Below are positions 11,228 to 20,241 of a DNA stretch of 64,000 nt, one piece after another. The translations under genes and the position numbers were made by a program. The notes under the pieces were generated by a model, which made no database searches, had not been told where the DNA came from, and saw only the letters and a list, made by a program, of their open reading frames with translations. Source of the DNA: RPQJ01 sp963698735 (GTDB lineage Bacteria > Pseudomonadota > Gammaproteobacteria > Steroidobacterales > Steroidobacteraceae); the NCBI GenBank assembly GCA_963698735.1, contig CAVOSA010000036.1:1-64000 (forward strand), read 5' to 3'. Each line of letters opens with the position of its first letter. The stretch's first letter is position 1.

Positions 11228-12131
11228 CCGCCGCTGCGGCGACGTAGCTGATCGGCGCGTCCGCCAGTGTCTCGAACGTCACGTCTTCCCACGCCGATTC
11301 GTCGGCAATCAGCGTGCGCAGCAGCAGATTGTTGAGCCCGTGGCCCGACTTGAAGCCGCTGAATTCGCCGATCAGGCTGTGCCCCAGCAGGTAGAGATCG
11401 CCGATCGCGTCGAGGATCTTGTGCTTCACGAACTCGTCTTCGTAGCGCAGGCCGTCCTCGTTCAGCACGCGGTAGTCGTCGAGCACGATCGCGTTGTCGA
11501 GGTTGCCGCCGAGCGCCAGGTTCCGCGCGCGCATGTACTCCAGGTCGCGCATGAACCCGAACGTGCGGGCGCGACTGACCTCGCGCAGGAAAGTCGTGGT
11601 CGAGAAGTCCATCGAGGCGACCTGGGACCGGCGCTTGAACACCGGATGGTCGAACTCGATCTCAAAATTAACTTTAAAGCCGTCATAGGGATCGAAGCGC
11701 GCCCATTTGTCGCCGTCCTCGACCTTGACGCTCTTCTTGATGCGTACGAAGCGCTTCGCAGCGTTCTGTTCCTCGATTCCCGCCGACTGCAGCAGGAACA
11801 CGAAGGGACCGGCACTGCCGTCCATGATCGGGACTTCGCCTGCGCTCAGCTCGACCACCAGGTTGTCGATGCCGAGGCCCGCCAGGGCGGACATCAGGTG
11901 CTCGACCGTCGAGACCGTGCCGCCGTCGACCGTGAGGCTGGTGCCCAGCGTGGTCTGGCTGACGTTGCCGGCCTTGGCCGGGATGTCGATGAGTTCGTCG
12001 AGGTCGGTGCGGCGGAAGACGATGCCCGAGTTCGCCGGCGCCGGCCGCAGGACCATCAGTACCTTCTTGCCGGTGTGCAGGCCCACGCCGGTGGCGCGGA
12101 TCGAATTCTTGAGCGTACGTTGCTTCAGCAT
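11214..12131 (-). CDS. lpxC: UDP-3-O-acyl-N-acetylglucosamine deacetylase LpxC
   Basis: Committed, zinc-dependent step of lipid A synthesis. The 305-residue length and ligands match the E. coli enzyme almost one for one: H78 in VEHLM, H237 and D241 in HKILD, and the general base H264 in FKSGH. It starts MLKQRTLKN, the classical N-terminus. In many gammaproteobacteria lpxC directly follows ftsZ; here about 11 kb of acyl-CoA genes lie between them, so it needs its own promoter. Confidence 0.97.
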   Translation of the reverse strand: MLKQRTLKNSIRATGVGLHTGKKVLMVLRPAPANSGIVFRRTDLDELIDIPAKAGNVSQTTLGTSLTVDGGTVSTVEHLMSALAGLGIDNLVVELSAGEVPIMDGSAGPFVFLLQSAGIEEQNAAKRFVRIKKSVKVEDGDKWARFDPYDGFKVNFEIEFDHPVFKRRSQVASMDFSTTTFLREVSRARTFGFMRDLEYMRARNLALGGNLDNAIVLDDYRVLNEDGLRYEDEFVKHKILDAIGDLYLLGHSLIGEFSGFKSGHGLNNLLLRTLIADESAWEDVTFETLADAPISYVAAAAATAP

Positions 12132-12162
12132 GAGCGGAATTCGGCCGGGAACTTAGCCGGGC

Positions 12163-12192
12163 ACTTTACCATAGGCGGTCAGACAATCCTAA
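12163..12192 (-). promoter_or_regulatory. Possible promoter for lpxC
   Basis: On the reverse strand TTAGGA (12187-12192) and TAAAGT (12163-12168) are 18 bases apart, 32 bases upstream of the lpxC ATG. The match is modest (-35 at 3 of 6). It is supported mainly by context: lpxC is separated from its usual upstream partner ftsZ. Confidence 0.3.
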
Positions 12193-12211
12193 GCCTTTGT
12201 TTCGGATGAAT

Positions 12212-13300
12212 TTATCGGGCCGCCGCCCGCTGCGCCTGGGCCCAGGCGAGGTCGGCGATCGGGTCGGTGAACTTCGCGTACTCGCGGGCCTGGGCGCTGA
12301 CGGCGGTGCCGCGCACGACCCGGCTGCGAATGCCGTGGAAAATGCCCGCCAGCCGGAACATGCCAAAGGCCAGGTAGAACTCAAGGTCGCGCGGATCGAG
12401 CTTGAAGCCAGTGACGTGCTCGTAGTGCGCCACGTACTCCGCTTCGGTCGGCAGGCCGAGCGCCGCCGCGTCCCGGTCGCCGAGCATCGGGATCGACAGC
12501 GACGGCAGCCGATAGGCCATCAGGTGGTAGGCAAAGTCGGCGAGCGGATCGCCGAGCGACGAGAGTTCCCAGTCGAGGATCGCCACGACGCGCGGCTCGG
12601 TAGGGTGGAACACCGCATTGTCCGAGCGGTAGTCGCCGTGCACGACGGCCGCAGGCGGTTCCCGCGCCGGCATGTTGCGGGGCAGCCAGTCGATGACGCG
12701 CTCCATGGAGTCGATGCGACCACCCGCGGTGTCCTCCAGGTACTGCTTCGAGAACCGCGCGATCTGCCGGCTCAGGTAGCCCGTGGGCTTGCCGTAGTCA
12801 CCGAGACCCGCCGCCTCAGGCCGCACGCGGTGCAGCCGTGCGAGCGCATCGCACAGCGCCAGCGCGTGTGCGCGACGATGTTCAAGTGCAACATCGGGAA
12901 ACGACGGGTCCCAGAAGATGCGGCCCTCGACGTGGTCCATGACGTAGAACCAGGTGCCGATCACCGCTTCGTCCGTGCACAGCACGTGAGTGCGCGGGAC
13001 CGGCACGTCCGTGTGCTGGCCGAGCGCCGTGATGACCCTGTACTCGCGATCCACCGCATGCGCCGAGGCCAGCAACTGGCCAGGCGGCTTGCGACGGAGC
13101 ACGTACCGCTTCGATGGCGTCGTCAGCAGATACGTCGGGTTTGACTGGCCGCCCTTGAACTGCCGGATGGACAACGGACCCGCAAAACCGGAAACGTGTG
13201 TTTCCAGGTACGGCGCGAGACGCTCGCGGTCGATCTCGAGGCCGGAACGCATCTCGGTCGTCGCGGCCTCGATCGTCGAGACGGTGGTCGTCGCGTTCAT
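12212..13300 (-). CDS. Aminoglycoside-phosphotransferase-like (ACAD10-type) kinase family protein
   Basis: APH-fold phosphotransferase, 362 residues. The catalytic loop HGDYRSDN and the metal-binding DWELSSLGDP are intact. The N-terminal lobe has SNPTYLL and YVLRRKPPG, typical of the branch related to human ACAD10/11. That branch is usually encoded beside acyl-CoA dehydrogenases and may phosphorylate 4-hydroxyacyl-CoAs. Here it is the last gene of a leftward operon with crotonase, FadJ-like, thiolase and racemase genes, so a hydroxyacyl-CoA kinase role is plausible but inferred. Antibiotic resistance is unlikely in this setting. Confidence 0.82.
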   Translation of the reverse strand: MNATTTVSTIEAATTEMRSGLEIDRERLAPYLETHVSGFAGPLSIRQFKGGQSNPTYLLTTPSKRYVLRRKPPGQLLASAHAVDREYRVITALGQHTDVPVPRTHVLCTDEAVIGTWFYVMDHVEGRIFWDPSFPDVALEHRRAHALALCDALARLHRVRPEAAGLGDYGKPTGYLSRQIARFSKQYLEDTAGGRIDSMERVIDWLPRNMPAREPPAAVVHGDYRSDNAVFHPTEPRVVAILDWELSSLGDPLADFAYHLMAYRLPSLSIPMLGDRDAAALGLPTEAEYVAHYEHVTGFKLDPRDLEFYLAFGMFRLAGIFHGIRSRVVRGTAVSAQAREYAKFTDPIADLAWAQAQRAAAR

Positions 13301-13325
13301 GCGAACATCCTGCGGCCCACGCCGC

Positions 13326-14102
13326 TTACCTGCCCGCGAATTTCGGCGCGCGCTTGTCGCGGAACGCGGCGACGCCTTCCTTGAAATCCTCGCTGTCGAT
13401 GCACGGCGCCTGCAGCCGGGCTTCGGCGCGGATCGTCTGCTCGTACCCCATGTCGGGCGCGCTGCGCAGCAGCTGCTTCATGTAGCCAAGCGCGATCGGC
13501 GCGGCATCGCAGAGTTGTTCGGCCCAGGCGACGGCGTCGGCCACGACGCGATCATCCGGCACGACGCGATTGGCGAGACCCCAGTCGAGGCAGCGCGCCG
13601 CGGGCACGCGATCGCCGCTGATCGCCAGTTCGAACGCGCGGCGGTGACCCACGCGTTCGGTGAGCAGCCAGGTGAGACCGCCGTCGGGCACCAGGCCGAT
13701 CTTCGCGAACGGCACCTGGAAGAACGCCCCTTCGCCCATTACGACGAGGTCGCAGACCAGCGCGAACGAGCCGCCGATGCCGGTGGCGAAACCGTTGACC
13801 GCGGCAATCACGGGCTTCGGCATCGTTGCGATCGACCGCAGCGCGGCGCCGTATTCCTCATTGAGCTGGCGTTCCACGTCGACGCCGGACGTCATCGGCT
13901 CGGCCTTGAGATCCGCGCCCGCACTGAATCCTCGACCAGCACCCGTCAGCACGACGGCACGCACGGACTCGTCTGCCGCGACTGCCAGCAACGCTTTCTT
14001 CAGCGCATTGCGCAGGCCCGACGTAAAGCCGTTCAGGGACTCGGGCCTGTTCAGGGTGACGATCGCGACGCGACCGCGGCGTTCAACCAGCACTTCAGTC
14101 AT
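13326..14102 (-). CDS. Enoyl-CoA hydratase/isomerase family protein, PaaG-like
   Basis: Crotonase-fold protein of 258 residues with the oxyanion segments FSAGADLK and NGFATGIGGS. The position of the first catalytic Glu of true hydratases is Ser (S112), and the second Glu is not conserved. Instead there is D140 in GLVPDGG, the pattern of PaaG-type isomerases. It is therefore more likely a double-bond or oxepin isomerase than a hydratase. It sits 15 bases downstream of the FadJ-like gene, whose own crotonase domain has both Glu residues, so the two are probably complementary. Confidence 0.85.
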   Translation of the reverse strand: MTEVLVERRGRVAIVTLNRPESLNGFTSGLRNALKKALLAVAADESVRAVVLTGAGRGFSAGADLKAEPMTSGVDVERQLNEEYGAALRSIATMPKPVIAAVNGFATGIGGSFALVCDLVVMGEGAFFQVPFAKIGLVPDGGLTWLLTERVGHRRAFELAISGDRVPAARCLDWGLANRVVPDDRVVADAVAWAEQLCDAAPIALGYMKQLLRSAPDMGYEQTIRAEARLQAPCIDSEDFKEGVAAFRDKRAPKFAGR

Positions 14103-14117
14103 GGTGTCCCAGTCTCC

Positions 14118-16292
14118 TCACGAAACTCGGGCCGCAGCTTTCGCCACGCCGTCATAGTACGTCTCGCCCGTCTGCGCACGCGCCAGCAGGCCCTTGGTCG
14201 GCTTGAAGCGCTCGCCGTACAGTTTTGCGAGCCGCTTGCACTCGGCCACGAACTTCGCGGTGCCGACGGTATCGATGTAAGAAAGCGTGCCGCCCGTGTA
14301 CGCAGGGAAACCCCAGCCGAGGATCGAGCCCAGGTCGGCCTCGTGCACGCTGCGCAGCACGCCTTCCTCGTAGCAACGCGCGGTTTCGAGCGCCTGGATG
14401 TAGAGCAGGCGCGTCTTGAGTTCCTCGACGCCCGGCTGCTTGTCGAGGCGTGGATACTCCTTGGCGAGGCCGGCCCAGAGCGCCTTCTTGCCGCCTTCCG
14501 GGTAGTCATAGAAGCCCGCGCCGCTCTTGCGGCCGAGGCGCTTCAAGTCCTCGACGAAGTGCTTCACCACCGGCCAGCTGACCGATTCCTTGTACCTGGC
14601 GCCCAGGTCTTCACGCGACTGCTGCATGACCTTGTACGCAAGTTCGAGGCTGACCTCGTCGCTTACGGCGAGCGGACCCACGGGCATGCCGGCGAGCTTG
14701 CCCGCGCTCTCGATCAACTGGGGATCGATGCCTTCGGACAACATCTTCGCGCCTTCAGCCGTGTACGTGCCGAAGCAGCGGCTGGTGTAGAAGCCACGAC
14801 TGTCGTTGACGACGATCGGCGTCTTCTTCAGCTGGCCGACGTAATCGAGCGCGCGCGCGATCGCATCAATGCCCGTCTGCTTGCCGACGATGATCTCGAC
14901 CAGCGGCATCTTCTCGACCGGCGAGAAGAAGTGGATGCCGATGAAGTTCTTCGGCCGCTTCGACGCCTTGGCGAGACCCGTGATCGGCAGCGTCGACGTG
15001 TTGCTGGCGAACACCGCAGTTTTCGGGATGACGGCCTCGGCCTTTGCCGTGACGTCGGCCTTGATGCCACGATGCTCGAACACCGCTTCAATCACCAGAT
15101 CGGCGCCTTCGAGCCGCGAGTAATCGACGGTCGCCTGGATGCGGGCCAGCACGGCCGCGGCCTGCTCCTGCGTGCGACGGCCCTTCTCGACGTCTTTCGC
15201 CAGCAGCTTCGCGGCATAGGCCTTGCCCTTCTCCGCCTGCTCGACGGTCGAGTCGATCAGGACCACTTCCATGCCCGCCATGGCCGAAACGTATGCAACA
15301 CCCGCGCCCATCATGCCGGCGCCGAGCACGCCGAGCTTCCTGACCTGCGACTTCGGCACGTCCGCCGGACGCACCGACAGTTTGTCGGCGTTACCCTTGT
15401 TCACGAACATCGTGCGGATCAGGTTGCGCGCCACCGGACCGGTCACGAGCGTGGCGAAATACTTCGCCTCGACCTCGAGACCCTTCTCGATCGGCAGCAG
15501 CGTGCCTTCGTAGACACAGGAAAGGATCGCCGCCGGAGCCGGGTAGTTGTGCAACGTCTTCCTGGCGACGAGCGCCGTGGCACCCATGAACGTCTGCGTC
15601 GCGCCCACGCTGCCGAAGGCCACGCCGCCCGGTACCCGATAGCCTTTCTGGTCCCACGGCTGCACCGCGCTCGGCGAACCGAGCAGCCAGCGCTTCGCGG
15701 CGGCAATCAACTCGGTGGCCGGCACGACTTCATGCACCAGGCCCAGCTTCTTTGCTTCGGCGGCCGGGATGTTGCTGCCTTCAAGCAGGTGTGGGAGCGC
15801 CTGCGCCACGCCGATCAGGCGCGGCATGCGCTGCGTGCCGCCACCGCCGGGAAGCAGCCCCACTTTCACTTCGGGCAGGCCGACGAAGGCCTTGGGATCG
15901 TCAGCGATCACGCGGTAGTGGCACGCGAGACACACTTCAAAGCCGCCGCCGAGCGCGAGGCCGTTGATGGCCGCCACGAATGGCTTGCCGCAGGTTTCGA
16001 TGCGGCGCAGCAGGCGCGGGAGGCCGGTGAAGTTCTCGTACACCTGCACCGGCGTGAGCTGCGGACCGAAGCTGCGCAGGAACTCGGTGAGGTCGTAGCC
16101 CGCGAGGAAACTTGGTTTCCCCGAAGTGATGATGGCGCCGCGGATGGCTGGATCGGCCACCACCTTCTCGACGATCTCCGCAAGTTCCTTTTCGACTTCG
16201 GGAGCCAGCACGTTCATCGAACGTCCCGGGCTGTCCATCGTGATCAGGGCGATGCCGTCGGCGTCGACGGCCAGGTTGAAATGCTTAGGCAT
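14118..16292 (-). CDS. Bifunctional enoyl-CoA hydratase / 3-hydroxyacyl-CoA dehydrogenase, FadJ/FadB-like
   Basis: Two-domain beta-oxidation enzyme of 724 residues. The N-terminal crotonase domain (about 1-200) has both hydratase Glu residues, E119 in GGGFEV and E141 in LPEVKVG. The C-terminal dehydrogenase has a Rossmann GVLGAGMMGAG at 321-331 and the segment IGIHFFSPVEKMPLVEII with the catalytic His. Together they hydrate 2-enoyl-CoA and oxidise the 3-hydroxyacyl-CoA. The thiolase gene lies 28 bases upstream. Overall it resembles FadJ-like proteins used for unusual acyl-CoAs; the exact chain is not visible. Confidence 0.92.
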   Translation of the reverse strand: MPKHFNLAVDADGIALITMDSPGRSMNVLAPEVEKELAEIVEKVVADPAIRGAIITSGKPSFLAGYDLTEFLRSFGPQLTPVQVYENFTGLPRLLRRIETCGKPFVAAINGLALGGGFEVCLACHYRVIADDPKAFVGLPEVKVGLLPGGGGTQRMPRLIGVAQALPHLLEGSNIPAAEAKKLGLVHEVVPATELIAAAKRWLLGSPSAVQPWDQKGYRVPGGVAFGSVGATQTFMGATALVARKTLHNYPAPAAILSCVYEGTLLPIEKGLEVEAKYFATLVTGPVARNLIRTMFVNKGNADKLSVRPADVPKSQVRKLGVLGAGMMGAGVAYVSAMAGMEVVLIDSTVEQAEKGKAYAAKLLAKDVEKGRRTQEQAAAVLARIQATVDYSRLEGADLVIEAVFEHRGIKADVTAKAEAVIPKTAVFASNTSTLPITGLAKASKRPKNFIGIHFFSPVEKMPLVEIIVGKQTGIDAIARALDYVGQLKKTPIVVNDSRGFYTSRCFGTYTAEGAKMLSEGIDPQLIESAGKLAGMPVGPLAVSDEVSLELAYKVMQQSREDLGARYKESVSWPVVKHFVEDLKRLGRKSGAGFYDYPEGGKKALWAGLAKEYPRLDKQPGVEELKTRLLYIQALETARCYEEGVLRSVHEADLGSILGWGFPAYTGGTLSYIDTVGTAKFVAECKRLAKLYGERFKPTKGLLARAQTGETYYDGVAKAAARVS

Positions 16293-16320
16293 ACTGCTGG
16301 TTCCTGGTCGGTCGGCGCGC

Positions 16321-17529
16321 TCAGACGCGCTCGATGATGGTGGCCGTGCCCATGCCCGCGCCCACGCACAGCGTGACGAGTGCGGTATTGAGGTTGCGGC
16401 GCTCGAGTTCGTCGAGGACGGTGCCCATGATCATGGCGCCGGTGGCGCCGAGCGGATGGCCCATGGCGATCGCGCCGCCGTTCACGTTGACCTTGTCGTG
16501 CGACACGTCCATCGCGCGCATGAAACGCAGCACGACCGAGGCGAAGGCTTCGTTGACCTCGAACAGGTCGATGTCCTTGACGGTCATGCCGGCGCGCTTG
16601 AGCAGCTTCTGCGTCACCAGCGCGGGGCCCGTGAGCATGATGGCGGGTTCGCTGCCGATCGACGTGAATGCGCGGATCCGCGCACGCGGCTTGAGGCCGG
16701 CCTTGCCGCCAAAACGCTTGCTGCCGATCAGCACGCCCGCGGCACCGTCCACGATGCCGCTCGAGTTGGCGGCCGTGTGCACGTGGTTGATCGATTCGAC
16801 TTCCGGGTACTTCATCTGCGCCACGGCGTCGAAGCCCGCCTGCTCACCCATCGTGGCGAACGCTGGCTTGAGCGACGCCAGGCTCTGCAGCGTGGCATCC
16901 GGGCGCATATGCTCGTCGCGGTCGAGCATCACGCGGCCGAGCAGGTCCTTGACGGGCACGATCGATTTCGCGAAACGACCTTCAGTCCATGCTGCCGCGG
17001 CGCGGCGCTGGCTCTCGACGGCGTAGGCATCCACGGTCTCGCGCGAGTAGCCGTCGAGCGTGGCGATGAGATCGGCGCCGACGCCCTGCGGCACGAAGTA
17101 GGTGTTGTAGGCGACGGCCGGATCGGCGACCCAGGCCCCGCCATCGCTGCCGATCGGCACACGCGACATCGATTCGACGCCGCCGGCGACCACGCCCTGC
17201 GACTGGCCCGACATGACCTGCGCCGCCGCGTTGTTGATCGCCTCGAGACCCGAGGCGCAGAAACGGTTCAACTGCTGGCCCGGCACGGATTCGTCAAAGC
17301 CCGCGACGAGCGTGGCAACGCGCGCGATGTCGGCGCCCTGCTCGCCGATGGGTGAGACGCAACCGAGCACCACGTCGTCGAGCAGGCGGGTGTCGAGGTT
17401 GTTGCGGTCGCGGACGGCCTGCAGTGCCTGCGCCGCGAGTTGCATTGGCGTAATGCTGTGCAGCGATCCGTCCGGCTTGCCACGGCCTCGCGGGGTGCGG
17501 ACGTGGTCGTAGATGAATGCGTCGGCCAT
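16321..17529 (-). CDS. Acetyl-CoA C-acyltransferase (thiolase)
   Basis: Thiolytic step of beta-oxidation. The nucleophile C91 lies in NRFCASGLEA. The C-terminal catalytic motifs GHPLGATGA and CVGAGMGTA are present. The ATG at 17529 gives 402 residues beginning MADAFIYDHVRTPRG, a typical start; open frame continues to 17634 without family similarity. With the FadJ-like gene it forms a complete hydratase-dehydrogenase-thiolase module. Degradative FadA/FadI-type activity is more likely than biosynthetic PhaA-type from the neighbours. Confidence 0.92.
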   Translation of the reverse strand: MADAFIYDHVRTPRGRGKPDGSLHSITPMQLAAQALQAVRDRNNLDTRLLDDVVLGCVSPIGEQGADIARVATLVAGFDESVPGQQLNRFCASGLEAINNAAAQVMSGQSQGVVAGGVESMSRVPIGSDGGAWVADPAVAYNTYFVPQGVGADLIATLDGYSRETVDAYAVESQRRAAAAWTEGRFAKSIVPVKDLLGRVMLDRDEHMRPDATLQSLASLKPAFATMGEQAGFDAVAQMKYPEVESINHVHTAANSSGIVDGAAGVLIGSKRFGGKAGLKPRARIRAFTSIGSEPAIMLTGPALVTQKLLKRAGMTVKDIDLFEVNEAFASVVLRFMRAMDVSHDKVNVNGGAIAMGHPLGATGAMIMGTVLDELERRNLNTALVTLCVGAGMGTATIIERV

Positions 17530-17700
17530 GCGTGGGACTCCGGTCTGGCCGCGCGGGCATTCAAGCTGCGCGCGGTGGGTTTCAGTAACCTGCGATTTGA
17601 GGCGGACCCGTGGCCGGGGTCCGCTCCGCATCATAAAGGACTGGTCAGCGGAACGTCAGCCACGGCTTGTTCGAGCGCGAATCGGGCCTGAGCGCCCGAC

Positions 17701-18843
17701 TCAGGACAGCCCTCCGGCAGCCCGCAATTGCTCGATTTCGGCGGCGGAAAAGCCCGCTGCCGCCAGCACTTCCTGGCTGTCCGCACCCGCGCGGTGCGGC
17801 GCCTGCACCGGCGCAGCGGCGCAACGGCTGAACCGTGGCGCCGGCGCATGCTGTTCCACGCCGTTGACCGTGATGAAGCTGCCGCGCGCGACGTTGTGCG
17901 GGTGCTGCGCTGCCTCGGCGAGACTGAGTACAGGCGCAACACAGGCGTCGGTGCCCTCGAAGATCGCCGCCCATTCCTCCCGCGTCTTCGATTTGACGGC
18001 CGCTGCGATGGCGGCCTCCGCTTCCGGCCAATGCCTGCGACTGCCGGGAAAACCGGCCGCGAGGTGCTGCTTGTCCACGCCCAGTTTCTCCAGCAGCAAT
18101 GCATAGAACTGCGGCTCGATCGCGCCGATGGCGAGGTACTTGCCGTCCCTGGTCTCGAACGTGCCGTAGTACGGCGCGGCACCGGCGAGCATCAGCTGGC
18201 CGGTCTCGTCGCGGAAGCCGGGGTCCAAAGCGCGGATGCTGAAGAAAATGCTCAGCAGCGCGATGACACCGTCCGTCATCGCGGCGTCGATCACCTGGCC
18301 CTTGCCCGTGCGCGAGGCTTCGAGCAGCGCCGCGAGCAGTCCCGACAACAGCATCATGGCGCCGCCGCCAAAGTCGGCGACGAGATTGAGCGGCGGCACC
18401 GGTTTGCGGCCGCTTTCGCCGATGAGGTGCAGCGCGCCGGTGAGCGCCAGGTAGTTGATGTCGTGGCCGGCGGAGTGCGCGAGCGGTCCGGACTGTCCCC
18501 AGCCGGTCATGCGGCCGTAGACGAGCTTCGGATTGCGGGCGAGACAGACCTCGGGCCCGACACCGAGTCTTTCCGCCACGCCTGGACGAAACCCTTCGAT
18601 CAGCGCATCCGCCCCGTCAATGAGCCTGAGCAGCGCCGCGACGCCGGCGGGACTCTTGAGGTTCAGCGCGATCGAACGGCGGTTGCGCAGCAGGGTATCG
18701 ACGGGCTCCGGCTCATCGGGCTGCGCAGAGGCGCGGTCAACGCGGATCACTTCCGCGCCCATGTCGGCCAGCATCATGGCGCAGAACGGTGCGGGGCCGA
18801 GGCCCGCGAGTTCGATGATCCGGATTCCCTGCAGCGGTCCCAT
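17701..18843 (-). CDS. Alpha-methylacyl-CoA racemase (CaiB/BaiF family)
   Basis: Family III CoA-transferase fold, racemase branch, 380 residues. The opening LQGIRIIELAGLGPAPFCAM is close to the AMACR signature. The catalytic pair H127 (in SAGHD) and D157 (in VADFGGG) lines up with H126 and D156 of the mycobacterial racemase. AMACR converts 2R- to 2S-methylacyl-CoA so that branched chains such as sterol side chains or pristanate can enter beta-oxidation. It is the first gene of the leftward operon and is divergent from a second CaiB-like gene. Confidence 0.88.
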   Translation of the reverse strand: MGPLQGIRIIELAGLGPAPFCAMMLADMGAEVIRVDRASAQPDEPEPVDTLLRNRRSIALNLKSPAGVAALLRLIDGADALIEGFRPGVAERLGVGPEVCLARNPKLVYGRMTGWGQSGPLAHSAGHDINYLALTGALHLIGESGRKPVPPLNLVADFGGGAMMLLSGLLAALLEASRTGKGQVIDAAMTDGVIALLSIFFSIRALDPGFRDETGQLMLAGAAPYYGTFETRDGKYLAIGAIEPQFYALLLEKLGVDKQHLAAGFPGSRRHWPEAEAAIAAAVKSKTREEWAAIFEGTDACVAPVLSLAEAAQHPHNVARGSFITVNGVEQHAPAPRFSRCAAAPVQAPHRAGADSQEVLAAAGFSAAEIEQLRAAGGLS

Positions 18844-18892
18844 GCGGTTCTGGCCTCGTGATGCGGTGGAGCGACCGCCTTCCTACCATTCG

Positions 18893-18913
18893 CGCGCTTT
18901 CCAGGGAAGCGCG
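18893..18913. promoter_or_regulatory. Near-perfect palindrome in the divergent CoA-transferase/racemase promoter region
   Basis: A 21-bp inverted repeat (CGCGCTTTCC, one central base, GGGAAGCGCG; one mismatch per arm) lies between two divergent catabolic operons. Its size and position suit a dimeric repressor such as a TetR-family regulator. No regulator gene is encoded beside it. The operator role is inferred. Confidence 0.4.
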
Positions 18914-18965
18914 ATCGCGTCCAGCGACGGACCAGATGCGGACGATTCGCAATGCGTGCCATGCG

Positions 18966-18994
18966 TTGGATTGCCACGCGGGGCCACGTATCCT
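18966..18994 (+). promoter_or_regulatory. Possible promoter for the CoA transferase / dehydrogenase operon
   Basis: TTGGAT (18966-18971) and TATCCT (18989-18994) are 17 bases apart, 32 bases before the chosen ATG at 19027. Matches are 3 of 6 and 4 of 6. The palindrome at 18893-18913 lies just upstream. Confidence 0.3.
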
Positions 18995-19026
18995 TCGTCG
19001 GCCCTCGTTTTTGCCGAGCGTGTTCG

Positions 19027-20241
19027 ATGCTGCCCCTGCTGCAAGGAATCCGGGTTCTCGACTTCACGACGATCGTGCTCGGGCCGTATGCGACCCAGAC
19101 GCTCGGCGACCTCGGCGCCGACGTCGTCAAGATCGAGCCGCTGTCGGGCGACTTGTTCCGCACGGTGCGGCCAGGACGCTCGCGCTCGATGGGCGCCGGC
19201 TTCATGGGGTTCAACCGCAACAAGCGCTCGCTCGCGATCGACCTGAAACACCCGGACTCGCGTCCGGTGCTGGCGCAACTGGTCGCCGGGGCCGACGCAG
19301 TCGTGCACAACATGCGCCCAAGGGCGGCCGAACCGCTCGGTCTTGCCTACGATCAGCTCGCGCGGATCAGGCCCGACCTCGTGTACGCTTTCGCTGCCGG
19401 CTACGACCAGAGCGGACCCAGCGCCAACGAACCCGCGTACGACGACATCATCCAGGCTGCTTCCGGCGTGGCCGCGCTCAACGCGAACGCGCAAGGCGAG
19501 CCGCGCTACCTGTCGACGATCCTCTGCGACAAGGTCGGCGGCCTGCACCTTGCGATCGCCATCGCCACCGGCCTCGCGCATCGCGCCCGCACGGGCCAGG
19601 GCTGCTGCATCGAGGCGCCGATGTTCGAGAGCACGGTGGCGTTCCTGATGTCGGAGCAGCTCGGCGGCGAGACCTTCGTGCCCGCGCTGGGGCCGACGGG
19701 CTATGACCGGCTCGCGGCACCCAATCGCAAGCCGTACGCGACCAGGGACGGTTACATGGCGATCCTTCCCTACAACGGGGCGCACTGGGCAGCGTTTTTC
19801 GAAATGATCGGGCGCGCCGAGCTTGCGCACTCGCCGCAGGTGCAGGACCCGCTGCTGCGCAGCCAGAGCGTGGACTCGCTGTACGCGGTCATCGCCGAGG
19901 TCGCCTCCACGCGGACGACGGCGGAATGGCTTGCGAGCCTGCGCGCGGCGGATATTCCCTGCGCGCGCGTGAATTCGATCGGCGAGTTGTTGCGCGATCC
20001 GCACCTGGTCGCGACCGGGTTTTTCAAGGAATACGACCATCCGACGGAAGGACGGCTGCGCGGACCGCGCGCGCCGTTCCGGTGGCACGGCCATGCAGAG
20101 GCAATTGACCGGCCCGCTCCCCGTCCCGGCGCCGACGGCCGCGCGATTCTCAAGGAAGCAGGCATGGCCGACGCCGAGATCGACAGGCTCGCGGCCGGCG
20201 GCATCATCCGTATCGACGCCGGCACGACGGAGAACGCATGA
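19027..20241 (+). CDS. CaiB/BaiF family CoA transferase
   Basis: Family III CoA transferase that moves CoA between acyl groups through an aspartyl-CoA intermediate. The 404 residues begin LLQGIRVLDFTTIVLGPYA. The expected catalytic Asp is D168 in ILCDKVGG. Unlike the divergent racemase gene, it has the transferase pattern FNRNKRSLAIDLK. I chose ATG 19027 because homology begins there; open frame reaches back to 18952. Its TGA overlaps the ATG of the acyl-CoA dehydrogenase gene by four bases, so the two are translationally coupled. It may activate the pathway's entry acid. Confidence 0.88.
   Translation: MLPLLQGIRVLDFTTIVLGPYATQTLGDLGADVVKIEPLSGDLFRTVRPGRSRSMGAGFMGFNRNKRSLAIDLKHPDSRPVLAQLVAGADAVVHNMRPRAAEPLGLAYDQLARIRPDLVYAFAAGYDQSGPSANEPAYDDIIQAASGVAALNANAQGEPRYLSTILCDKVGGLHLAIAIATGLAHRARTGQGCCIEAPMFESTVAFLMSEQLGGETFVPALGPTGYDRLAAPNRKPYATRDGYMAILPYNGAHWAAFFEMIGRAELAHSPQVQDPLLRSQSVDSLYAVIAEVASTRTTAEWLASLRAADIPCARVNSIGELLRDPHLVATGFFKEYDHPTEGRLRGPRAPFRWHGHAEAIDRPAPRPGADGRAILKEAGMADAEIDRLAAGGIIRIDAGTTENA

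Noticed and set aside
12212..13300. Aminoglycoside resistance phosphotransferase
   Set aside because: The APH motifs are those of the ACAD10-related branch and the gene is embedded in an acyl-CoA operon, so a catabolic kinase-like role is more likely than drug resistance.
12990..16337. A plus-strand open frame of over 1,100 codons across the catabolic genes
   Set aside because: It is antisense to the kinase-like, crotonase and FadJ-like genes, which have clear catalytic motifs. The translation is Arg/His/Ala-rich with no domain. Long antisense frames are expected in GC-rich DNA.
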